From an uncultured Christensenella sp. (GTDB lineage: Bacteria > Bacillota > Clostridia > Christensenellales > UBA1242), in the NCBI GenBank assembly GCA_905203645.1, contig CAJKWP010000027.1, positions 1 through 15,664 on the forward strand: a stretch of 15,664 bases of DNA. Direction: 5' to 3'. Of this stretch, positions 1-8,361 are shown one piece after another; the stretch's first letter is position 1, and every line of letters begins with the position of its first letter. Position numbers and translations under genes: made by a program. Under the pieces are notes generated by a model. It was not told the origin of the DNA, did not search any database, and saw only the letters and a list, made by a program, of their open reading frames with translations.

Positions 1-8
1 TTATTTTT

Positions 9-2678
9 TTATATATTGTTTTTTCCACAGCAATTTTTATATTTCTTTCCGCTTCCGCATGGACAAGGATCGTTTCTTCCTGCAAGTTTTTCACTTTTTG
101 CACTGTCCGAGCCTTCATGTACTTCGATAGGTTTGTATTGTTGTTCGCGTTTTATCGGTTGGTTGACCTTTACTTCGATATTTACGTTAAGCAAAAGTGC
201 TGTTACGTCACGCTTGATATTGTCAATCATTTCTTCAAACATATCAAAGCCTTGACGTTTGTATTCGGTAACAGGATCCTGTTGACCATATGCCTTGAGG
301 ACAATTTCATTTCGAAGGACAATCATATCATCAATATGATCCATCCATTTTGAGTCAACGACCTTCAAAAGAACAATGCGTTCAAAGTCAGCGAAATTTG
401 CACCAACACTTTTTGCAATTTCAAGATTTTGATTGTACTTTTTGTATATTATATCCAAAATCTTTTCTACAACATCGCTTGGTTCAGTATATTCGACAAA
501 GTCTTTTGTAACAAGATTGGTACCTTTGGGAAACAGCCTGTCCTCCAATGCATTGTTGAGTGGTTCCAAATCCCAATCATAATAGGGTTTGTTTGTATCC
601 AAAAAACCATATACCAAATCGTGTACGATATCTGGATACATAGCCATAACTTGGTTATGAACGTCTTCTCCGTCAAGAACTTTGTTACGCTCACCGTAAA
701 TTATTTCCCTTTGTTTGTTGATGACATTGTCATATTCCAAAACTTGACGCCTTGAAGCATAGTTTTGTGACTCAACACGTTTCTGTGCCTTTCTGATTTG
801 ATTGGAGAGCATTTTTAGTTGGAAAGGTACGTCGTCTTCGATTTTGAAAAAATTTGTAAGTGCTTGCAGTCTTTCACCACCAAAACGTTTTAACAAATCA
901 TCTTCAAGTGACAAGAAGAACACAGTTGAACCTGGATCACCTTGTCTGGCGCAACGACCACGCAACTGGTTGTCGATACGTCTTGATTCGTGTCTTTCAG
1001 TACCTACGATATGAAGACCGCCAAGTTCGATAACTTTTTTCTTTTCTTCATCAGTTTGAAGTTTGAACTGACGATAGTATTCTTGATAGGTTTTTCGTGC
1101 ATTTTGCATATCTTCGCTCAAATCTTTCGCAAAAGACGTAGCAAACGAAATTTGTGCGTCGTTGTAGCCTTCATCACGCATTTTTCTTTTTGCCAAAAAT
1201 TCGGGATTGCCACCAAGCATTATGTCGGTACCACGACCTGCCATATTTGTTGCGATGGTAACCGCTTTGTATCTGCCCGCTTGTGCAACGATTTCACTTT
1301 CTTGTTCGTGATTTTTTGCGTTCAAAACAACGTGTGGAATGCCTGCTTTTTTGAGTGCTTTGGATATTTCTTCACTCTTTTCGATGGTGATAGTACCAAT
1401 AAGAACTGGCTGTCCAAGTTCGTATCTTTCTTTTATTTCTTCGCAAATAGCATGCAATTTACCCTTGATATTTTTGTAAACGATATCGGGTTCGTCAAAT
1501 CTTTTGTTTGGCAAATTGGTTGGAATTGTAATTACATCCAAATTGTAAATACCGTTAAATTCAGCTTCTTCGGTTTTGGCTGTACCAGTCATACCTGAAA
1601 GTTTGTGATAAAGTCTGAACAAATTTTGAAAGGTCACTGTTGCCAAAGTTTTGTTTTCATCTTTGATTTTTACATTTTCTTTTGCTTCGATTGCTTGGTG
1701 CAAACCGTCACTGAAACGTCTGCCTTGCATAAGACGACCAGTAAATTCATCGACAATGATAATTTCGTCATCTTTTACGATATAGTTTTCATCACGTTTC
1801 ATTATATAATTTGCTCTGAGTGCGTTCATTATATAATGGTTGAGTTCCATATTGTCAACGTCGGACAAATTGTCAACTTTGAAATATCTTTCTGCCTTTG
1901 CTGTACCATCTTCGGTAAGATGGATTGTTTTGTGTTTTGCTTCAATTTCAAAATCGGTTTCAGGCTTCAAGGTTTTTGCAAATCTTTGTGCAGCCATATA
2001 ACCTTCGCTTGATTTTGTGCCTTGACCACTGATAATAAGTGGTGTACGTGCTTCATCAATCAAAATACTGTCGACTTCGTCGACAATAGCAAAGTTAAAT
2101 CCCCTCTGCATGCGGTATTTCGCATCAACAACCATGTTGTCACGAAGATAATCAAATCCGACTTCATTGTTTGTACAATAAGTTATATCACAAGCATAGG
2201 CTTGCTTTTTTTGTTCAAATGACATTCTGCTTACTGAAACGCCGACTGTCAAGCCCAAAAAGTTGTGAATTTTGCCCATTTGTTCAGCATCACGTTTTGC
2301 CAAATATTCGTTGACAGTAACAACGTGAACACCCTTGCCTGTAAGAGCGTTCAAATATGATGGCAATGTTGCAACCAAAGTCTTACCTTCACCGGTTGCC
2401 ATTTCGGCGATACGACCTTGGTGAAGAGCAACACCAGCCATAATTTGCACATGAAAATGACGCATATTCAAAACACGGCTCGACGCTTCCCTTACTGTTG
2501 CAAATGCTTCTGGAAGCAAATTGTTCAAAGTTTCGCCCTTTTGATATCTTTGCTTGAATTCTTCTGTTTTTGCTTTGAGTTGTTCATCGCTGAGTTTTTT
2601 GTATTCTTCTTCAAGCGCCTCAACTTTCTTTGCTGTTTTGTTAAGTTTTCTTAAACCACTGTTGCCAAATAATCCCAT
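9..2678 (-). CDS. secA: Protein translocase subunit SecA (preprotein-driving ATPase)
   Basis: SecA is the ATPase motor that pushes unfolded preproteins through the SecYEG channel at the cytoplasmic membrane. The 889-residue protein shows the full family layout: Walker A MATGEGKT at residues 93-100, Walker B/DEAD-type IVDEVDSIL around 198-206, the SGMTGTAKTEEAEF motif in the middle, TNMAGRGTDI in the second nucleotide-binding fold, and GTERHESRRIDNQLRGR after it. The C-terminus carries the short zinc/SecB-binding motif with Cys872, Cys874, Cys883 and Cys884, spaced as in Bacillus SecA. Length is typical for a Gram-positive SecA, with no insertion or frameshift. The ATG start is supported by AAGGAG five bases upstream (2684-2689). 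It lies downstream of the surface-protein gene but is separated from it by a terminator-like hairpin and has its own candidate promoter. The stop codon is inside the window, so the gene is complete. Confidence 0.99.
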   Translation of the reverse strand: MGLFGNSGLRKLNKTAKKVEALEEEYKKLSDEQLKAKTEEFKQRYQKGETLNNLLPEAFATVREASSRVLNMRHFHVQIMAGVALHQGRIAEMATGEGKTLVATLPSYLNALTGKGVHVVTVNEYLAKRDAEQMGKIHNFLGLTVGVSVSRMSFEQKKQAYACDITYCTNNEVGFDYLRDNMVVDAKYRMQRGFNFAIVDEVDSILIDEARTPLIISGQGTKSSEGYMAAQRFAKTLKPETDFEIEAKHKTIHLTEDGTAKAERYFKVDNLSDVDNMELNHYIMNALRANYIMKRDENYIVKDDEIIIVDEFTGRLMQGRRFSDGLHQAIEAKENVKIKDENKTLATVTFQNLFRLYHKLSGMTGTAKTEEAEFNGIYNLDVITIPTNLPNKRFDEPDIVYKNIKGKLHAICEEIKERYELGQPVLIGTITIEKSEEISKALKKAGIPHVVLNAKNHEQESEIVAQAGRYKAVTIATNMAGRGTDIMLGGNPEFLAKRKMRDEGYNDAQISFATSFAKDLSEDMQNARKTYQEYYRQFKLQTDEEKKKVIELGGLHIVGTERHESRRIDNQLRGRCARQGDPGSTVFFLSLEDDLLKRFGGERLQALTNFFKIEDDVPFQLKMLSNQIRKAQKRVESQNYASRRQVLEYDNVINKQREIIYGERNKVLDGEDVHNQVMAMYPDIVHDLVYGFLDTNKPYYDWDLEPLNNALEDRLFPKGTNLVTKDFVEYTEPSDVVEKILDIIYKKYNQNLEIAKSVGANFADFERIVLLKVVDSKWMDHIDDMIVLRNEIVLKAYGQQDPVTEYKRQGFDMFEEMIDNIKRDVTALLLNVNIEVKVNQPIKREQQYKPIEVHEGSDSAKSEKLAGRNDPCPCGSGKKYKNCCGKNNI

Positions 2679-2700
2679 ACAAACTCCTTAAAATCAATCA

Positions 2701-2729
2701 ATTTTACAATAAACAAATCAAAAAAGCAA
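2701..2729 (-). promoter_or_regulatory. Candidate secA promoter
   Basis: On the minus strand TTGCTT (2724-2729) and TAAAAT (2701-2706) are separated by 17 bases, a reasonable sigma-A type pair. The expected start of transcription, near 2694, leaves a leader of about 16 bases that includes the AAGGAG ribosome site. The region is AT-rich, so chance matches are easy; the support is the correct spacing and the position just after the upstream terminator. Confidence 0.4.
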
Positions 2730-2746
2730 ATATTTTTGGCACATAC

Positions 2747-2822
2747 AAAAAACACCTGCAATCAAAACAAATTCCATAACTTTATTTTTGGAAATCATCT
2801 TCAAAATGCTTGCAAGTGTTTT
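2747..2822 (-). terminator. Probable intrinsic terminator after the 753-residue surface protein, with a long loop
   Basis: Read on the minus strand, AAAACACTTGCAA (2822-2810) pairs with TTGCAGGTGTTTT (2761-2749) over 13 positions, 12 Watson-Crick and one U-G wobble, and the 3' arm runs into a T6 tract (2752-2747). It begins six bases after the stop codon of the surface-protein gene. The loop is 48 bases, long for a terminator, but holds a small inner TTCC/GGAA stem that could shorten it. It separates the surface-protein transcript from secA. Confidence 0.55.
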
Positions 2823-2827
2823 TAAGT

Positions 2828-5089
2828 TTAATAGAAGTTTTTGTATGCACTGTCTTTTGATTTTTTGACAATAATAACAATTACAACCGTAATCAGTCCA
2901 GCACCACCAATCGAGCCAAGAGTAATCCAAAGCCAAGTAAGGTCAGCAATCTTATTTTGTCTTGAAACTTTCAAAACAATTATCATTTCTTCGCCATCGG
3001 TTTCACTTTTCAAAGTTGTCGAATTTCCCAAAAGATTTCCATATTGTGAATACCAACCATCAATAACATATTTTTCGTCAAGTTCGACCGACAAAGTATA
3101 CTCCCCTTTTTGAACGCTGACAATATTTTCAATTTTGTTGCCGTCCTTGTCTTTCAAAACAAATCCATCTTCAAGTATTGTGTTGCCATCTTTGACTTGA
3201 ATTTGGATTTTGCAAACGTTGCTTGTCCAATGTGCGACCAACTTTGCTCCACTCGTTATGTGTGCATTGAAATCAATTTCATCTGTCTGCGTTTCGCTTC
3301 CGAAAACAAATGCGTAACTTGAAGACGAAGTTGTAAGATCTGTATTTTGTTCATCATTTTCATATTCAAAGCACCATTTCAAGAATGCAAAATCATTTGA
3401 TGCTGGCACTGCCAAAAATATGTATTTGTTCCCATAGGTTATGCTTTGCTCGAATTGATCAAGTGACGATGATGAAAATTGATTGCGAACATTTCCCATA
3501 AGCGAATTTTCGGTTGAAACGTTAAGGGTGTATGCGATTTTTGAAAGCGAAAAACTTACTTGACCTGATGTGGTGTCACTGCAACGATAACTTATGGTGT
3601 AAAAATCTTTTGCACCATCTTGCGACAAATCATCAGATGGTTTTTCGACTGTAAAATTTGAATTGTTGTCCAAAAATGATTTGCTGTTGTAAACAATTGT
3701 GTTTGAAACTGAAATCGTATCCAAATCAAAATATTTTTTGAATTTTTCAGCGATTTTTATGTTTATTTTGACAATTTCACCAAATTTGTATTGTTTTTGA
3801 TTGGAATTGTCATTTTCAAAACTTATTGATGAAACGTTTTTGTCTGCATTGGTCAAAAGTCCAAAATCAACCATAGGGTTTGTATTTAGATCAATCGTAT
3901 AAGTTTTGAAAACTTGCAAAACTGGAAAATCGTCGCCGGTTGCTGACCAAACATTGTCAAAATCCCACATCTTGTCGGTCTGCCAATAATTCGAATCCTT
4001 AAACATAGCAAAATCATTTTCGGTCAAAACTTCGGATTTGCAATTTGAAAGTGAATAATTGTTTTGTTTTCCAATTATGTTTGTTACTTGCGATGCATTG
4101 TTTTGTTTGAATTTTGCGGTAGCATAAATATAATCAATATTTTTTGCTTTTGGTGCAAAGGACAAATCAATATTTCCGGCAATTGCACCAAAATTTGTTG
4201 ATGAAAATTCTTGTATACATTCCACATTTGTTTGCGCATAGCAATTTTGAATTTTGCTTTTTTCACCACACACATTTGCACAAACCCCACCAACATTTGT
4301 GGCAAGGTCGATTTTGTCATTTTCGACATCAATTTTGGCATCCAATTTTGACGTTGTGTTTGTGATTCGCGAAAAGTTGCAATCACCTGCAACTCCACCA
4401 ATATTGATATTTTTGCCTTGACTTGCATCTTTAAGTACTTTGATTTTTGTTTTACTTTGGCAATTTTGAAAACTTGTGCCTTCACTTATAACACCAGCAA
4501 AGCCGCCAAATGAAATTGAATTTGTCAGCCCTGCAAATGTTGTCAGGTCTTGATCTGTTGTTTTGTTTGCAATAAAAAATTGATTTTGGATACTGTCATC
4601 TGCACAAAATTCAACATAGCAATTTTGAATTTGTGAACTTTTTATTTGTCCAGCCAATGCGCCGATATTCAAAACGGTCACATCTTCAACGTCGCTACAC
4701 GCGATGCTTGATACTTCAAGTTTCAAATTTTTTATTGTTGCGTTTTCAAGTATGCCAAACAAACCAACGTTGTAACTTTTAGCGTTTTCAAGTTTTATTC
4801 CACTGATTTTAAAACCGTTTCCGTCCAATTCACCTTTGAATGATTTGTATGTTTTTGTATTTTCCTGCCAACCGATTGGTGTCCAAACATCTTGTGAAAG
4901 GTCAATATCTGACGTCAATTTGAATTTTTTTTCAAAATTATCGGGATTTGTTAATTCTGCCAATGAAGATATTTCAATGATGTTATTTTGCTCGTTTTTT
5001 GCAAAACTTTTTCCGTTTTGCAAAAACAGGCATGGCATAATGCACATCACCAGCAAAAACAAACTAACAAAAAAGTGTGACTTTTTCAT
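2828..5089 (-). CDS. Secreted, membrane-anchored beta-helix (GLUG-like) surface protein
   Basis: A 753-residue exported protein of unknown specific function. Residues 1-30 form a classical signal peptide (MKKSHFF, hydrophobic core about 6-24, likely cleavage after SFA). Residues about 36-350 carry the pattern of GLUG/right-handed beta-helix surface domains: SSLAEL, LTSDIDLS, WTPIG, FKGELDGNGFKISGI, NVGLFG, then rungs such as IQNCYVE, SFQNCQS, INIGGVAGD, KIQNCYAQ and LSNCKSE, closing with a W/GDDFPVL module near 370-392. Residues about 518-624 resemble InlB-type beta repeats (YTLNVS, FAFLKW, LVAHW), followed by a further beta-rich module with YVIDGWYS. A single membrane helix at about 717-741 precedes a short tail beginning KKSK; there is no LPXTG motif. 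It is therefore probably tethered to the outer face of the membrane. The ATG start has a GGAG ribosome site, its own promoter candidate and a terminator. A carbohydrate-binding or adhesive role is only a guess. Confidence 0.85.
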   Translation of the reverse strand: MKKSHFFVSLFLLVMCIMPCLFLQNGKSFAKNEQNNIIEISSLAELTNPDNFEKKFKLTSDIDLSQDVWTPIGWQENTKTYKSFKGELDGNGFKISGIKLENAKSYNVGLFGILENATIKNLKLEVSSIACSDVEDVTVLNIGALAGQIKSSQIQNCYVEFCADDSIQNQFFIANKTTDQDLTTFAGLTNSISFGGFAGVISEGTSFQNCQSKTKIKVLKDASQGKNINIGGVAGDCNFSRITNTTSKLDAKIDVENDKIDLATNVGGVCANVCGEKSKIQNCYAQTNVECIQEFSSTNFGAIAGNIDLSFAPKAKNIDYIYATAKFKQNNASQVTNIIGKQNNYSLSNCKSEVLTENDFAMFKDSNYWQTDKMWDFDNVWSATGDDFPVLQVFKTYTIDLNTNPMVDFGLLTNADKNVSSISFENDNSNQKQYKFGEIVKINIKIAEKFKKYFDLDTISVSNTIVYNSKSFLDNNSNFTVEKPSDDLSQDGAKDFYTISYRCSDTTSGQVSFSLSKIAYTLNVSTENSLMGNVRNQFSSSSLDQFEQSITYGNKYIFLAVPASNDFAFLKWCFEYENDEQNTDLTTSSSSYAFVFGSETQTDEIDFNAHITSGAKLVAHWTSNVCKIQIQVKDGNTILEDGFVLKDKDGNKIENIVSVQKGEYTLSVELDEKYVIDGWYSQYGNLLGNSTTLKSETDGEEMIIVLKVSRQNKIADLTWLWITLGSIGGAGLITVVIVIIVKKSKDSAYKNFY
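4040..4984 (-). other. Beta-helix (GLUG-like) repeat domain of the 753-residue protein
   Basis: This stretch encodes residues about 36-350. Rungs end in a hydrophobic-x-N-C pattern (IQNCYV, FQNCQS, IQNCYA, LSNCKS) and alternate with glycine-rich GG-x-A-G steps. The DNA under two IQNCY rungs is identical over 18 bases (4237-4254 and 4615-4632), so the repetition can still be seen at nucleotide level. The cysteines sit at equivalent rung positions and probably stack inside the helix; this is inferred from the repeat pattern, not shown. Confidence 0.6.
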
Positions 5090-5107
5090 ATTTTCTCCAT
5101 TTTTGTA

Positions 5108-5137
5108 AGTATATCATATTATTTGTAATTTCGACAA
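5108..5137 (-). promoter_or_regulatory. Candidate promoter of the 753-residue surface protein
   Basis: On the minus strand TTGTCG (5132-5137) and TATACT (5108-5113) are 18 bases apart, in the 71-base gap between the stop of hydA and the ATG of the surface protein. The expected transcript start, near 5101, leaves a short leader containing the GGAG ribosome site. No clear terminator follows hydA, so read-through from the hydrogenase operon cannot be excluded. Confidence 0.4.
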
Positions 5138-5160
5138 ATAAAATTCTTGGAAAAAGATTT

Positions 5161-6831
5161 TCAATGCCTGTAATGAAGTAACTGTTTTGCCATTTGTGGC
5201 GAAGGAATAAAAAAGTCGTCATAAATTTGTTGCAAAGAAGTGTTTTGACTGCTTTTTCGTTCTTTCATATGCTTGTCTTTTTGATAAAGCGAATTTGCCC
5301 TTGCCAGTTTTACATCTTGTATGTCAATTTTTTGATAATCAACATAAATCTGTCCGCCGCCGTTGACGCAACCACCAGGGCACGCCATAACTTCGACAAA
5401 ATCATAATGTTTTTTGCCACTTGCGATATCTTCCATCACCTTGCGAGCGTTTGCAAGTCCGTTGACTATGCAAAGGTGCAGTTTTGTATTTTTCGCAGAG
5501 ATTTCTACTTCCTTTCTTCCATCGGATTTTCTTACATTTTCAAAGTCGATTTGGGTATTTTGTGGGTCAAGTTGACTCAAAACGTTGCGAAGTACCGCTT
5601 CGGTAACCCCACCAGTAGCACCAAAAATAAGACCAGCACCGCTGTAATACGAAAGTGGCGAATCAAAGGGCGAGCTTGGCAAATTGTTGTAATCAATATC
5701 AAACAATTTTATAAGTTTTGCAAGTTCCCTTGTAGTCAAAACAAAATCAACATCTTTTCCGCGTTGTTTTTCTCCTTTTTTTGCAGTACATGGCATAATG
5801 CCTACGACAACAATATCATCAGCCGAAACACCAAGTTTTTTGCTGTAATAATTTTTTATTATTGCGCCAAGCATTTCGGTTGGACTTTTGCAAGATGAAA
5901 TATGATTTGCATAGTCTGGATAAAAATTCTGTACAAATTTGAACCAAGCGGGACAACACGATGAAAACAGTGGCAAATCTTTTCCAGACTTTACTCTTTC
6001 CAACAATTCCTTTGATTCTTCAATAACGGTAAAATCTGCGCCAAGATTTACGTCAAAAACATATTTGAATCCAATTTTTTTGAGTGCAGTCACCATTCTT
6101 CCTTCATCAAATGTACCGATTGGATTTGAAAATGCTTCGGCAAGTGATACCCTGACTGATGGCGCCACTTGTGCAATTACAATTTTGTCTGTTGTCAAAA
6201 CTTGAGTTACATTGTCAAGTTCGGAATGCTCGACAAGTGCCCCTGTTGGACAAACCAATGTACACTGACCACATCCAACACACGTGCTGTGACGCAATTC
6301 ACTGTCAAAGGCACAGCCCATAAAGGTTTTGTACCCGCGTTGTTGTTTTGTAAGTGCGTGAACCGATTGAGTATTTGCGCAGATTTTTGCACATTTGTTG
6401 CACAAAATACATTTGCTGTCGTCACGTGTTACGCATGGCGAACTGTTGTCAACTTCAACCTTGTAAAAATCATGTCTTTCGGGAAGAATGTTGTACATTT
6501 CAAACAAATTCTGCAAGTCGCAATCGTGATTTTTTTGACATTGATTGCAATTTCGATGGTGATTTTCCAAAAAAAGTTGCAAGGTGTGTTTTCGTGAATT
6601 TAGCACTTTTTCACTTTCGGTTTTGACAACCATTCCATCTTCGACAGGCAAACTGCAAACAGGTCTCAATCTGCCGTCTACTTCGCATACACAAATACGA
6701 CAACTTGATTCTTCGCAAACATTTTTCAAATAACAAAGTGTGGGAATAAAAATATTGTTGCGTTTCGCCACTTCCAAAACTGTTTCACCTGCAACACATT
6801 TGCAAGGTTTGCCATTCAAAACAATTTCCAT
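5161..6831 (-). CDS. hydA: [FeFe]-hydrogenase catalytic subunit HydA/HndD (NAD-linked, trimeric type)
   Basis: Catalytic subunit of a soluble [FeFe]-hydrogenase that interconverts protons and H2. The 556-residue chain has, in order: an N-terminal 2Fe-2S domain (Cys33, Cys44, Cys47, Cys59); a His-Cys 4Fe-4S site in HHRNCNQCQKNHDC (Cys95, Cys98, Cys104 plus a His); two 4Fe-4S ferredoxin motifs (Cys141/144/147/151 and Cys184/187/190/194); and the H-cluster domain with all three signatures: SSCCPAW (Cys292 as proton relay, Cys293 as ligand), MPCTAKKGEKQR (Cys348) and MACPGGCVNGGGQ (Cys484, Cys488). The first signature has Ser where many enzymes have Thr. The C-terminal tail (IYDDFF, LLHYRH) matches the NAD-linked class. 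No extra C-terminal 2Fe-2S domain is present, unlike the longer bifurcating HydA forms. It starts two bases after hydB, and its AGGGGG ribosome site lies inside the end of hydB, so translation is probably coupled. The H-cluster maturases HydE, HydF and HydG are not in the window. Confidence 0.97.
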   Translation of the reverse strand: MEIVLNGKPCKCVAGETVLEVAKRNNIFIPTLCYLKNVCEESSCRICVCEVDGRLRPVCSLPVEDGMVVKTESEKVLNSRKHTLQLFLENHHRNCNQCQKNHDCDLQNLFEMYNILPERHDFYKVEVDNSSPCVTRDDSKCILCNKCAKICANTQSVHALTKQQRGYKTFMGCAFDSELRHSTCVGCGQCTLVCPTGALVEHSELDNVTQVLTTDKIVIAQVAPSVRVSLAEAFSNPIGTFDEGRMVTALKKIGFKYVFDVNLGADFTVIEESKELLERVKSGKDLPLFSSCCPAWFKFVQNFYPDYANHISSCKSPTEMLGAIIKNYYSKKLGVSADDIVVVGIMPCTAKKGEKQRGKDVDFVLTTRELAKLIKLFDIDYNNLPSSPFDSPLSYYSGAGLIFGATGGVTEAVLRNVLSQLDPQNTQIDFENVRKSDGRKEVEISAKNTKLHLCIVNGLANARKVMEDIASGKKHYDFVEVMACPGGCVNGGGQIYVDYQKIDIQDVKLARANSLYQKDKHMKERKSSQNTSLQQIYDDFFIPSPQMAKQLLHYRH

Positions 6832-6833
6832 TT

Positions 6834-8348
6834 TTACCCCCTTTTAACAGCACCAAATCGGCACTGACTGCATTTTCCACATTTTATGCACATTCTTTGG
6901 TCGATTTCATAAGGTGTTCTTGGATGCCCAAAAATTGCGTTTACAGGGCAGTTTCTTGCACAAAGTGAACAGCCCACACATTTAGATTTGTCGATGACAT
7001 AAGTAACCAAATTTTTGCATACACCAGTTCTGCAATGCCCATCGACGTGCGAAAGATATTCGTCTTTGAAATACCTTAAAGTTGACAAAATTGGGTTTGG
7101 TGAAGACTGTCCAAGTCCACAAAGTGAATTTTCTTTTACATAATGCGCCAATTCTTCAAGTTGTTTCAAATCTGCGCTGTTTGCTTTTCCATTGCAAATT
7201 TTTTCCAATATATCCAAAAGCTTTTTGTTTCCAAGTCTGCAAGGTGTACATTTTCCGCAAGATTCATCAACCGAAAAATGCAAAAAGAATTTTGCGATGT
7301 CGACCATACATGTATCTTCATCCATAACGATTACGCCACCACTGCCCATCATTGCGCCAAGATCTTTCAGACTTTCATAATCTATTGGTGTGTCAATGTA
7401 TTTTTTTGGAATACAGCCACCACTTGGTCCACCCATTTGCACTGCCTTGAATTCTTTGTCATTTGGAATACCGCCACCAAAATCATAAACAAGTTGTCTT
7501 ATTGTTGTACCCAAAGGTGCTTCGACAAGTCCGCTTTTGGTTATTTTGCCCGAAAGAGCAAATACTTTTGTTCCAAAGTTGTTTGGCGCCCCAACTGATT
7601 TGAACCACTCAATGCCCTTGTTTATTATTCTTGGAACATTTGCCAACGTTTCAATGTTGTTTATAACCGTTGGGCAATCATCATAGCCCTTGTTTGCGGG
7701 GTATGGCGGTTTTGTTGCAGGTTCACCACGAAAGCCTTCGCAACTTTTTATAAGTGCAGTTTCTTCACCACAAACAAACGCACCCGCTCCAAGTTTTATT
7801 TGGATATCAAAATCAAAATTTCTGGAAAAAATATTTTTCCCCAGAAGTCCATATTGTTTTGCTTGCTCGATGGCATACGTCAAATTTTCGACAGCTTTTG
7901 GATATTCGGCACGTACATAAATCATTCCTTTGTTGGCGCCTATCGCATAGCCAGCAATAGCCATAGCTTCCAAAATAGCGTGCGGATAACTTTCGGCAAT
8001 TGCCCTGTCCATAAAAGCACCTGGGTCACCTTCGTCGCAGTTGCAAATAATATACTTTTGTTTTGCATCGACTTGCTTTGCAATTTGCCACTTTTTGCCA
8101 GTTGGAAAACCTGCACCGCCACGACCACGCAAACCGCTTTGCAAAATAGTTTGCACAACGTCATCTTGCGACATGGTGCAAAGTGTTTTTTCCAATGCGA
8201 AATATCCATCTGCCGAAATATAGTCATCAATTTGTTTCAAATCGCCACTTTTGCAAAGCAAAACAAAAGCATTTTTGCTTGTGTCAAGCCTGTCTTTGAT
8301 GTTTTGAAAGTTTTGATTTTTTATTTTTATCAAATCGTTTTTGTTCAT
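6834..8348 (-). CDS. hydB: NADH-binding flavin subunit HydB/HndC (NuoF-like) of the [FeFe]-hydrogenase
   Basis: This subunit binds FMN and NAD(H) and passes electrons to HydA. From the ATG at 8348 it is 504 residues. It shows the FMN-site motif RGRGGAGFPTG (74-84), CNCDEGDPGAFMDR, the NADH site GAGAFVCGEETAL (187-199), the N3 4Fe-4S ligands ESCGKCTPC (Cys364/367/370) with Cys410, and a C-terminal two-cluster ferredoxin domain (Cys457/460/463/467 and Cys487/490/493/496). Two points are odd. The N-terminal thioredoxin-like 2Fe-2S domain of most HydB/HndC proteins is missing: only about 40 residues precede the NuoF core. The last cluster has C-x2-C-x2-C-x2-C spacing, one residue shorter than the usual final gap. 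The frame is open up to a TTG at 8369, but the ATG at 8348 has a GGGG ribosome site at proper distance and leaves a 13-base gap after hydC, so the ATG is preferred. Confidence 0.96.
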   Translation of the reverse strand: MNKNDLIKIKNQNFQNIKDRLDTSKNAFVLLCKSGDLKQIDDYISADGYFALEKTLCTMSQDDVVQTILQSGLRGRGGAGFPTGKKWQIAKQVDAKQKYIICNCDEGDPGAFMDRAIAESYPHAILEAMAIAGYAIGANKGMIYVRAEYPKAVENLTYAIEQAKQYGLLGKNIFSRNFDFDIQIKLGAGAFVCGEETALIKSCEGFRGEPATKPPYPANKGYDDCPTVINNIETLANVPRIINKGIEWFKSVGAPNNFGTKVFALSGKITKSGLVEAPLGTTIRQLVYDFGGGIPNDKEFKAVQMGGPSGGCIPKKYIDTPIDYESLKDLGAMMGSGGVIVMDEDTCMVDIAKFFLHFSVDESCGKCTPCRLGNKKLLDILEKICNGKANSADLKQLEELAHYVKENSLCGLGQSSPNPILSTLRYFKDEYLSHVDGHCRTGVCKNLVTYVIDKSKCVGCSLCARNCPVNAIFGHPRTPYEIDQRMCIKCGKCSQCRFGAVKRG

Positions 8349-8352
8349 AAAA

Positions 8353-8360
8353 TTCCCCAA
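8353..8360 (-). promoter_or_regulatory. Ribosome binding site that sets the hydB start
   Basis: Minus-strand TTGGGGAA places GGGG (8355-8358) six bases before the ATG at 8348. The alternative upstream TTG at 8369 overlaps the end of hydC and lacks a comparable site (its upstream bases are GAAAAATC). This favours the shorter, 504-residue HydB. Confidence 0.6.
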
Positions 8361-8361
8361 T

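Noticed and set aside
990..1598. Long plus-strand open frames opposite secA, the hydrogenase genes and the surface proteins (for example 990-1598, 5194-5898, 7800-8405)
   Set aside because: They are antisense shadows of strongly supported genes; the translations are Phe/Cys/Ile-rich with no motifs.
2718..2936. Minus-strand 72-codon frame overlapping the 3' end of the 753-residue protein gene and the following gap
   Set aside because: It overlaps the membrane anchor of a well-supported gene in another frame and spans the terminator hairpin.
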